From DATJLQ01 sp035509415 (GTDB lineage Bacteria; Pseudomonadota; Alphaproteobacteria; JACZXZ01), in assembly GCA_035509415.1 (NCBI GenBank), contig DATJLQ010000191.1, positions 1 to 10,396 of the forward strand: a stretch of 10,396 nucleotides of DNA, given 5' to 3'. The notes beneath the pieces are model-generated. The model was not told the origin of the DNA. It was given only the letters and a program-made list of their open reading frames with translations, and ran no database searches. Shown here piece after piece: positions 1 to 5,422 of the stretch. The position numbers were made by a program, and so were the translations under genes. The first letter of the stretch is position 1. Each line of letters starts with the position of its first letter.

Positions 1-2
1 CC

Positions 3-836
3 TTGACCCGGTTCGAGATCAAGCCGCTTGCGGGGGCGCTCGGCGCCGAGATTCTCGGGATCGACCTCGCGCGCGATCTCGACGACACGACCACGGCGGC
101 GTTGAGGCGCGCGTTCCTCGACCATCTCGTGATCTTCTTCCGCGACCAGGCGCTGGCGCCGGCCGCGTTCCTCGCCTTCGCGAGCCGCTTCGGGGAAGTG
201 GTCGAATATCCCTTCGTCGCCGGCATCGAGGGATTCCCGCTCATCACGCCGGTCGTGAAGCTCGAACACGAGAAGATCAATTTCGGCGGCGTGTGGCACA
301 GCGACACCGCCTATCTCGAGACGCCGCCCATGGGCAGCATGCTGCTCGCGCGCGAGGTGCCCGAGGCGGGCGGCGACACGCTGTTCGCCAACATGTACCT
401 CGCCTACGAGACGCTGTCGCCCGGGCTGCGCGCCGTGCTCGACCCGCTCAAGGCGGTCAACAGCTCGGCCAAGGCCAACGTCACGCGCACGCGCGAGGAC
501 CGCATCCGCTCGGACCCGACCGGGCGCTCGAACCAGATCTTCGAGGCCGAGCATCCGGTCGTGCGCACCCATCCCGAGACGGGGAGGAAGGCGCTTTACG
601 TCAATGCCGGGCACACGGTCCGCTTCGCGGGCATGAGCGAGGCGGAAAGCGCGCCGCTCCTCGAATATCTGTTCCGCCACCAGACCCAGCCCGAATTCAC
701 CTGCCGCTTCCGCTGGCGCGTGGGCTCGCTCGCCTTCTGGGACAACCGTGCCGCCCAGCACAATCCGATCAACGATTATCACGGCCAGCGCCGCGCCATG
801 CACCGGGTGACGCTCGCGGGCGAGAGGCCGCGCTGA
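3..836 (+). CDS. TauD/TfdA family Fe(II)/2-oxoglutarate-dependent dioxygenase
   Basis: The product is about 277 residues, normal for the family, and should oxidise a small organic substrate (taurine, alkylsulfonate or aryloxyacetate type) while decarboxylating 2-oxoglutarate in the cytoplasm. The iron-binding facial triad is visible: H99 and D101 in the WHSD motif, and H253 in the WDNRAAQH segment. Arginines R264 and R268 in the RRAMHRVT block match the 2-oxoglutarate carboxylate-binding region. The N-terminus (FEIKPL..ALGAEI.GIDL) looks like a complete family N-terminus, so the TTG at base 3 could be the true start. The window begins two bases earlier, however, so no ribosome binding site can be judged and a start further upstream is possible. 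The substrate cannot be assigned from sequence, and taurine is not implied. SURF1 begins 50 bases downstream on the same strand, with no obvious functional link. Confidence 0.93.
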   Translation: MTRFEIKPLAGALGAEILGIDLARDLDDTTTAALRRAFLDHLVIFFRDQALAPAAFLAFASRFGEVVEYPFVAGIEGFPLITPVVKLEHEKINFGGVWHSDTAYLETPPMGSMLLAREVPEAGGDTLFANMYLAYETLSPGLRAVLDPLKAVNSSAKANVTRTREDRIRSDPTGRSNQIFEAEHPVVRTHPETGRKALYVNAGHTVRFAGMSEAESAPLLEYLFRHQTQPEFTCRFRWRVGSLAFWDNRAAQHNPINDYHGQRRAMHRVTLAGERPR

Positions 837-851
837 CGCGGCTCGAAGCCC

Positions 852-880
852 CTCGACGGGCGCGCGAAAGCGTGTAAATA
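852..880 (+). promoter_or_regulatory. possible weak promoter upstream of SURF1
   Basis: The 50-base gap after the dioxygenase holds a TCGACG element (853-858), 16 bases, then TAAATA (875-880), in the only AT-rich patch of the gap. Both boxes match the sigma70 consensus poorly. If used, transcription would start at or next to the SURF1 ATG, giving a leaderless or nearly leaderless message. The AAGG at 880-883 lies only three bases from the ATG, too close for a good ribosome binding site. This is inference from a short sequence and is weakly supported. Confidence 0.2.
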
Positions 881-886
881 AGGCGC

Positions 887-1672
887 ATGAAATTCCGCCC
901 GACGTTCTGGCCGACCGTCTTCACGATCCCGTCCCTGATCGTCCTCCTGGGTCTGGGCACCTGGCAGATCCAGCGCCTCCATTGGAAGGAGGGACTGATC
1001 GCCGAGCGCACGTCGCGCTCGACCGGGGCTCCCATCGCGCTGCCGCCGGACGACGCGGCCGCGGCCGGCTACGATTTCACCAAGACCGAGGTCACGGGCC
1101 ATTTCCTCAACGACAAGGAAATGTATCTCGCCGCGCGCTCCCTCAACGACAATGTCGGCTACCAGATCGTGACCCCGTTCATTCTCTCCAACGGGCGCGC
1201 GATCCTGATCAATCGCGGCTGGGTCCCGGACGAGCGCAAGAGCCCGGCGACCCGCGCGGCGGGCGAGCTCAAGGGCACGGTGACGGTCGAGGGGCTCTTG
1301 CGCGGCAGCCAGAAGCATTATTGGCTCGTGCCCGACAACGAGCCCAACAACAATGTCTGGTTCTACGTCGACGTGCCGGCGATGGTGAAATGGGCCGGGC
1401 TCAAGGACGCGCACGGCTCCTATTACATCGAGGCGGGACCGGCGCCCAACCCGGGCGGCCTCCCGATCGGCGGCCAAAGCCACATCGATCTTCCGAACAA
1501 CCACCTCCAATACGCGCTCACCTGGTATTCCTTCGCGGTCTCGCTTTCGGTGATCTATTTCCTTTATCACCGCAATCTCGCGCGCGACGCGGAGAAGAAG
1601 GCGAAGGAGCTGGCCGAGGCGGGTGCGGCGGCGGACGTTGCGGCGGACGCCGACAAGACGCGGAGCGCCTGA
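887..1672 (+). CDS. SURF1 family cytochrome c oxidase assembly protein
   Basis: This 261-residue inner-membrane protein belongs to the SURF1/Shy1 family, which helps insert haem a into subunit I of aa3-type cytochrome oxidases. The topology is classic. An N-terminal membrane helix (about residues 10-30) ends in the signature GLGTWQIQRL. A periplasmic domain follows with VTGHF (69-73), GYQIVTPF, the conserved GRAILINRGWVP (103-114), VEGLLR and YVDVPAMVKWAG. The second membrane helix (about 207-228) begins with the family hallmark PNNHLQYALTW. The tail after residue 230 is charged and rich in Ala, Lys and Asp, probably disordered. SURF1 usually sits with coxB/ctaB/ctaG/coxC genes in Alphaproteobacteria, but here the upstream neighbour is a dioxygenase. 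Its TGA shares a base with the ATG of the carboxypeptidase gene, so the two are probably cotranscribed. Confidence 0.95.
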   Translation: MKFRPTFWPTVFTIPSLIVLLGLGTWQIQRLHWKEGLIAERTSRSTGAPIALPPDDAAAAGYDFTKTEVTGHFLNDKEMYLAARSLNDNVGYQIVTPFILSNGRAILINRGWVPDERKSPATRAAGELKGTVTVEGLLRGSQKHYWLVPDNEPNNNVWFYVDVPAMVKWAGLKDAHGSYYIEAGPAPNPGGLPIGGQSHIDLPNNHLQYALTWYSFAVSLSVIYFLYHRNLARDAEKKAKELAEAGAAADVAADADKTRSA

Positions 1673-3183
1673 TGGAGACGCGCGTGAACGATGCCTATGC
1701 GGCGCTCGAGCAGCGCTTCCACCGCATCGCGAGCTTGCGCCAGGCGCTCGCGGTCCTCCAATGGGACACGGCCGCGATGATGCCGCCGGGCGGGCAGCAG
1801 GCGCGCGCCGAGCAGGTGGCAACCCTGCGCGTCATGGAGCACGAGATCCTGGCCGATTCGGCACTCGAGGATCTGCTGGGCCGCGCCGAGAGCGATGCCG
1901 CTTCCCTCGATCCCTGGCAGCGCGCGAATTTGCGCGAGATGCGCCGCGCCTATGGCCACGCGACCGCGCTCGACGCGGCGCTCGTCGAGGCGGTCTCCAA
2001 CGCCAACGCCGAATGCGAAAGCGTCTGGCGCGAGGCGCGGCCCAAAAGCGACTTCGCCCTCGTGCGCCCCGCACTCGAGCGCGTCGTCTCGCTCCAGCGC
2101 GAGGTCGCGGGCGCCAAGGCGGCAAAGCTCGGCGTTTCGCCTTACGACGCGCTCCTCGACGAATACGAGCCCGACGGCAAGTCGGCCGCGATCGACCGCG
2201 TGTTCGAGCCGCTCGAGAAATCGCTGCGCCCGTTCCTCGAGCAAGTGCTCGAGCATCAGGCGCGCGAGCCAACGCTCGAGCTTCCGCCCGGGCCGTTCCC
2301 GATCCCGTGGCAACGCGCGTTGTGCGAAAAGCTGATGAAGACGCTCGGCTTCGATTTCGAGCATGGGCGGCTCGATGTGAGCCTCCATCCCTTCTGCGGC
2401 GGCGTGCCCGACGACGTGCGCATCACGACGCGCTACGACGAGGATAACTTCACTCAAAGCCTCATGGGCGTGTTGCACGAGACGGGGCATGCGCTCTACG
2501 AGCGCGGCCTCCCGGAGCAATGGCGCTACCAGCCCGTGGGCGACGCGCGCGGCATGAGCGTGCATGAGGGCCAGTCGCTCCTCATGGAAATGCAGGCCTG
2601 CCGCAGCCGCGAGTTCCTCGCCTATCTCGCGCCGCTCGCACGCGACGCGTTCGGCGCCGGCGGGCCGGCCTGGGACGCCGAGAACCTCCATCGCCTCTAT
2701 ACGCGCGTCGAGCGCTCGCTCATCCGCGTCGCCGCGGACGAGGTGACCTACCCGGCGCACATCATCCTGCGCTACCGGCTCGAGCGCGCGTTGCTCGCGG
2801 GCGATCTCGCCGTCGCCGATCTCCCGGGGGCGTGGAACGACGGCATGGAGGAATTGCTCGGCATCCGGCCGCCCGACGACCGGCGCGGCTGCCTCCAGGA
2901 CATCCATTGGTACGACGGCGCCTTCGGCTATTTCCCGACCTACACGCTGGGCGCGATGACCGCGGCCCAGCTGTTCGACGCGGCGAAACGCGCCGAGCCC
3001 GCGATCCCGGCCGCGATCGCGCGCGGCGATTTCAGCCCGCTGGTCGCCTGGCTGCGCGCCAACGTCCATGCCAAGGCGTCGCTCCTGCCGACGCCCGAAT
3101 TGCTCACCCAAGCGACCGGGCGTCCCCTCGACCCGTCCGTGTTCCAGCGCCATCTCGAGACGCGCTATCTCGGCGACGCTTGA
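1672..3183 (+). CDS. M32 family metallocarboxypeptidase (carboxypeptidase Taq type)
   Basis: This cytoplasmic zinc carboxypeptidase has 503 residues, the usual M32 length, and releases C-terminal amino acids from peptides. The active site is complete. HETGH at 269-273 gives two zinc-binding histidines and the catalytic glutamate, and HEGQS at 298-302 supplies the third ligand E299. Other family blocks are DVRITTRYDEDNF (248-260), RVAADEVTYPAHIILRYRLE (352-371) and the LQDIHWYDGAFGYFPTY stretch (408-424) near the C-terminal end. No signal peptide is seen. The reading frame is open far upstream into SURF1, but homology starts at METRVNDAYAALEQRF. A GGAG at 1662-1665 sits six bases before the ATG, fixing the start at 1672. 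The ATG overlaps the SURF1 stop (TGATG), implying translational coupling. The role is probably peptide turnover; no specific substrate is evident. Confidence 0.96.
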   Translation: METRVNDAYAALEQRFHRIASLRQALAVLQWDTAAMMPPGGQQARAEQVATLRVMEHEILADSALEDLLGRAESDAASLDPWQRANLREMRRAYGHATALDAALVEAVSNANAECESVWREARPKSDFALVRPALERVVSLQREVAGAKAAKLGVSPYDALLDEYEPDGKSAAIDRVFEPLEKSLRPFLEQVLEHQAREPTLELPPGPFPIPWQRALCEKLMKTLGFDFEHGRLDVSLHPFCGGVPDDVRITTRYDEDNFTQSLMGVLHETGHALYERGLPEQWRYQPVGDARGMSVHEGQSLLMEMQACRSREFLAYLAPLARDAFGAGGPAWDAENLHRLYTRVERSLIRVAADEVTYPAHIILRYRLERALLAGDLAVADLPGAWNDGMEELLGIRPPDDRRGCLQDIHWYDGAFGYFPTYTLGAMTAAQLFDAAKRAEPAIPAAIARGDFSPLVAWLRANVHAKASLLPTPELLTQATGRPLDPSVFQRHLETRYLGDA

Positions 3184-3194
3184 CCCGGCGTTGC

Positions 3195-3223
3195 TTGACC
3201 GGCTTCCTGGCTTGACGTATATT
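3195..3223 (+). promoter_or_regulatory. sigma70-type promoter of the mazEF cassette
   Basis: TTGACC (3195-3200), a 17-base spacer and TATATT (3218-3223) form a near-consensus sigma70 promoter, the best in the window. It begins 12 bases after the carboxypeptidase stop. The predicted transcription start is near 3230, giving a leader of about 22 bases with a good ribosome binding site (AAGGAA, 3239-3244, seven bases before the antitoxin ATG). The -10 box lies inside the left half of the 31-bp palindrome, so a repressor bound there would block RNA polymerase. Confidence 0.65.
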
Positions 3224-3241
3224 CAATGTATATCCGTCAAG
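3211..3241 (+). promoter_or_regulatory. 31-bp near-palindromic operator upstream of mazE
   Basis: The sequence is an inverted repeat centred on base 3226. The left arm CTTGACGTATAT pairs with the right arm ATATCCGTCAAG, with 13 of 15 position pairs complementary. The mismatches are 3218/3234 and 3223/3229. Superimposed on it is a direct repeat GTATAT at 3217-3222 and 3228-3233, 11 bases apart, about one helical turn. It covers the -10 box and start region of the mazEF promoter, and its right end runs into the ribosome binding site. MazE-type antitoxins are dimeric swapped-hairpin DNA-binding proteins that, with their toxin, repress their own promoter. This palindrome is the obvious candidate site; binding is inferred. 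Confidence 0.7.
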
Positions 3242-3251
3242 GAACGTCTTC

Positions 3252-3491
3252 ATGCAGATCACCTTTTCGCGCTGGGGCAATAGCCTTGCGGTCCGCATTC
3301 CGAGCGCTTTCGCGCGCGGGCTCGGCATCGGCCCGGGCGACCGGATGGAGTTGCTGCTCGAAGACGGCCGGCTCGTGCTCCGGCCGCTCGAGCCGCACTA
3401 CGACCTCGCGACGCTGGTGGCCGAGATCGCGCCCGAGAATCGACCCGGCGAGGTCGACACCGGGGGCACCGTCGGCAACGAAGCCTGGTGA
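3252..3491 (+). CDS. mazE: MazE-like antitoxin (AbrB/SpoVT swapped-hairpin family)
   Basis: This 79-residue protein is the probable labile antitoxin and autorepressor of the adjacent MazF-like toxin. Residues 1-46 form the N-terminal swapped-hairpin AbrB domain: the family pattern F.RWGNSLAVRIP (5-17), then an LGIGPGD turn and ELLLEDGRLVLRP. Residues 47-79 are acidic and Pro/Gly-rich (APENRPGEVDTGG), as expected for the flexible tail that wraps the toxin and masks its RNA site. The ATG is preceded by AAGGAA with a seven-base gap, and by its own promoter and a palindromic operator. Its TGA overlaps the toxin GTG start. The length and order (antitoxin first, toxin second) match the E. coli mazEF/chpBIK pattern. 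Whether it neutralises this toxin is inferred from context. Confidence 0.92.
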   Translation: MQITFSRWGNSLAVRIPSAFARGLGIGPGDRMELLLEDGRLVLRPLEPHYDLATLVAEIAPENRPGEVDTGGTVGNEAW

Positions 3492-3829
3492 GTGCCGACC
3501 CCTACTGCCCGGAGCGCGGCGACTTCATCTGGCTCGATTTCGATCCGCAAGCCGGGCGCGAGCAGCGCGGGCGCCGGCCGGCCTTGGTGCTTTCGCCCAA
3601 GGCGTATAATTTGCGCGCCGAGCTTGCGCTGATGTGCCCGGTCACGAGCCACGTCAAAGGCTACCCGTTCGAAAGCGCGATCCCGGGCGGCCTACCCGTT
3701 GCCGGCGTCGTGCTCGCCGACCAGCTGCGTAGTCTTTCCTGGCGCCTCCGCCGTGCAAGCCTGATCTGCGCGGCGCCGGCGGCGCTGGTGATGGATGTGC
3801 GGGCCAAGATTCGCCCGCTCGTTTTTTGA
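3488..3829 (+). CDS. mazF: MazF-like toxin, sequence-specific endoribonuclease
   Basis: The 113-residue product aligns over its whole length with E. coli MazF as I recall it. Matches include GDFIWLDFDPQAGREQRGRRPALVLSP (residues 11-37, read as GD.IW.DFDP then E25..RRPALVLSP), KGYPFE (57-62) and VVLADQLRSLSWR (74-86). The catalytic pair reported for MazF enzymes, an arginine in RPA.VLSP and a threonine in the P.T segment before KGYPFE, is present as R30 and T53, so the toxin looks intact. It should cleave single-stranded mRNA at a short sequence that cannot be predicted here. The GTG start overlaps the antitoxin TGA by four bases (GTGA), favouring translational coupling and excess antitoxin. 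The last codons coincide with a hairpin and T-run that resemble an intrinsic terminator. Confidence 0.94.
   Translation: MSADPYCPERGDFIWLDFDPQAGREQRGRRPALVLSPKAYNLRAELALMCPVTSHVKGYPFESAIPGGLPVAGVVLADQLRSLSWRLRRASLICAAPAALVMDVRAKIRPLVF
3799..3827 (+). terminator. probable intrinsic terminator inside the 3' end of mazF
   Basis: GCGGGC (3799-3804) and GCCCGC (3813-3818) form a perfect 6-bp GC stem with an 8-base loop. Three bases later comes TTTTTT (3822-3827), the only such T-run in this GC-rich neighbourhood. The T-run encodes the final Phe codon and supplies the T of the TGA stop. The stem is short and the T-run is set back by three bases, so termination may be partial. It would separate the mazEF message from thrC downstream. 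Confidence 0.5.
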
Positions 3830-3833
3830 GGCA

Positions 3834-3849
3834 TGCGGCGCGCGCCGCA
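3834..3849. repeat. 16-bp perfect palindrome in the mazF-thrC gap
   Basis: TGCGGCGCGCGCCGCA is fully self-complementary. As RNA it could form a 6-bp stem with a GCGC loop, between the mazF stop and the thrC ribosome binding site. It has no T-run after it, so it is not a terminator by itself. In DNA this rich in G and C, chance is a real explanation. Confidence 0.35.
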
Positions 3850-3871
3850 ATTCCGCGTCGACGGCGTCGAG

Positions 3872-3889
3872 AGGAAGGGACGGAGCTTG
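3872..3889 (+). promoter_or_regulatory. ribosome binding site that fixes the thrC start at TTG
   Basis: AGGAAGGG at 3872-3879 sits seven bases before a TTG at 3887-3889, which is followed directly by the conserved threonine synthase N-terminus RYISTRG. An ATG in the same frame at 3833 has no comparable site and would add 18 residues with no family resemblance. This supports TTG as the initiation codon. Confidence 0.7.
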
Positions 3890-5296
3890 CGTTACATCAG
3901 CACGCGCGGGACCGCCCCCGCACTCGGCTTCGACGACGCGTTGCTCGCGGGTCTCGCGCGCGACGGCGGGCTCTACGTGCCGGAATCCTGGCCCGCGATC
4001 GCGCGCGACGAAATCGCGGGCTTCAAGTCGACGCCCTACGCCGAGGTGGCCCTTCGCGCGATGCGCCCCTTCGTCGCGGGCTCGGCGCTCGAGACGGATT
4101 TCCCCGCACTCGTGCGCGACGCCTACGCCGCGTTCGACGATCCCGCGGTGGCGCCGCTCAGGAAGATCGGCCCCGAGGCGTATCTCCTCGAGCTGTTCCA
4201 CGGGCCGACCCTCGCCTTCAAGGACATGGCGCTCCAGCTCGTGGGACGCCTCTTCGACCGCGTGCTCGCGGCGCGCGGCGCGCGCGTGACCGTCGTCGGC
4301 GCCACCTCGGGCGACACCGGCTCGGCCGCGATCGCCGCCTGCCGCGACCGCGCCGCGATCGACATCTTCATCCTTCATCCCGAGGGCCGCGTCTCGGAGG
4401 TGCAGCGGCGCCAGATGACGACCGTGATGGCACCCAACGTCTGGAACGTCGCGATCCAGGGCAGCTTCGACGATTGCCAGGATCTCGTGAAGGGCATGTT
4501 CAACGACGCCCCGTTCCGCGACGCGCTCGGGCTTTCGGCGGTGAACTCGATCAATTGGGCGCGCATCATGGCGCAAATCCCCTATTACTTCTCGGCCGCC
4601 GCGGCGCTCGGCGCGCCGGCGCGCGAAATCGCCTTCGCGGTGCCGACGGGAAATTTCGGCAACGTCTATGCGGGCTACGCCGCGCGCGCGATGGGGCTCC
4701 CCATCTCGCAGCTCATCGTGGGCTCGAACCGGAACGACATCCTGACCCGCTTCTTCGATTCGGGCGACATGTCGATGCGCGCGGTCGAGCCCACCCTTTC
4801 GCCCAGCATGGACATCCAGGTCTCGAGCAATTTCGAGCGCCTGCTGTTCGATCTCCTGGGGCGCGACGGGGCGCGCGTGCGTCAGGCGATGGAGCGCTTC
4901 CGCGCCGAGCGCAAACTCCCCCTCGGCCGCGCCGAATGGCAGGCGGCGGCGCGTCTCTTCGCGGGCTACCGGGTCGACGACGAGGCGACCAAGGCCACGA
5001 TCGCCAGCCTCGCGCGGGAGACGGGAATCGTCATCGATCCCCATAGCGCGGTGGGGCTCGCGGCGGGGCGCGCGCGCCGGCGCGACCCGAAGGTCCCGCT
5101 GGTGGCGCTTGCGACCGCGCACCCGGCCAAGTTCCCCGACGCGGTCGAGGCCGCGACCGGGAAACGGCCCGAGGCGCCCGAGCGCCTGGCGCGGCTCATG
5201 GATATGCCCGAGCGCCTCGACGTGCTGCCCAACGATCTCGCCGCGGTCGAGGGCTATCTGCGCGCCCGCGCGCGGGCGGCGGCGGGGCCGCGATAA
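3887..5296 (+). CDS. thrC: Threonine synthase (PLP-dependent)
   Basis: The enzyme converts O-phosphohomoserine to threonine and phosphate, the last step of threonine synthesis in the cytoplasm. From the TTG start it has 469 residues, normal for the proteobacterial type. The N-terminal signature is RYISTRG.AP.LGFDDALLAGLARDGGLYVP. The PLP-binding lysine is K112 in HGPTLAFKDMALQ, and the phosphate-binding loop is GATSGDTGSAA (138-148). Other family blocks are EVQRRQMTT (171-179), NSINWARIMAQIPYYF (220-235) and VPTGNFGNVYAGY (252-264). An in-frame ATG at 3833 would add 18 residues, but the strong ribosome binding site and homology favour 3887. The probable terminator in mazF and the lack of a clear promoter in the 57-base gap leave its transcription unexplained. 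The M16 peptidase gene follows after 126 bases. Confidence 0.96.
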   Translation: MRYISTRGTAPALGFDDALLAGLARDGGLYVPESWPAIARDEIAGFKSTPYAEVALRAMRPFVAGSALETDFPALVRDAYAAFDDPAVAPLRKIGPEAYLLELFHGPTLAFKDMALQLVGRLFDRVLAARGARVTVVGATSGDTGSAAIAACRDRAAIDIFILHPEGRVSEVQRRQMTTVMAPNVWNVAIQGSFDDCQDLVKGMFNDAPFRDALGLSAVNSINWARIMAQIPYYFSAAAALGAPAREIAFAVPTGNFGNVYAGYAARAMGLPISQLIVGSNRNDILTRFFDSGDMSMRAVEPTLSPSMDIQVSSNFERLLFDLLGRDGARVRQAMERFRAERKLPLGRAEWQAAARLFAGYRVDDEATKATIASLARETGIVIDPHSAVGLAAGRARRRDPKVPLVALATAHPAKFPDAVEAATGKRPEAPERLARLMDMPERLDVLPNDLAAVEGYLRARARAAAGPR

Positions 5297-5422
5297 GCCT
5301 CGCGCTTGCGCGCATTGCCATGATATTTTCTTCGCGGCTGCGTGACGTTTGGGGACGACGCGCCGCCGGCGCCTCGAAAAACCCTACGCGCTCGATCGTA
5401 ACCCTTTGATTCAGCTGATGGA

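Noticed and set aside
1567..3153. Long open frame antisense to the M32 carboxypeptidase gene (528 codons)
   Set aside because: The sense strand encodes a full M32 enzyme with intact active site. The antisense product is Arg/Glu/Ala-rich low-complexity sequence typical of GC-rich shadow frames.
3584..3610. Perfect TATAAT (3605-3610) within mazF with TTGGTG 15 bases upstream, a possible internal promoter for thrC
   Set aside because: The bases encode part of the conserved AYN segment of MazF, the spacing is short, and the probable terminator at 3799-3827 lies between it and thrC. Kept only as a remote possibility.
3833..3886. 18-residue N-terminal extension of threonine synthase from ATG 3833
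   Set aside because: It has no homology to the family N-terminus and lacks a ribosome binding site, while TTG 3887 has a strong one.
3692..5122. Long open frame antisense to mazF and thrC (476 codons)
   Set aside because: It lies opposite conserved enzymes and its composition (Arg, His, Ala, Glu rich) shows no recognisable domain; a shadow of high GC at third positions.
5297..5422. Terminator or promoter in the thrC-M16 gap
   Set aside because: Candidate stems are four or five base pairs with tiny loops and no following T-run on the right strand. AT-rich patches (5322-5329, 5407-5413) lack partners at proper spacing. Nothing supportable was found in these 126 bases.
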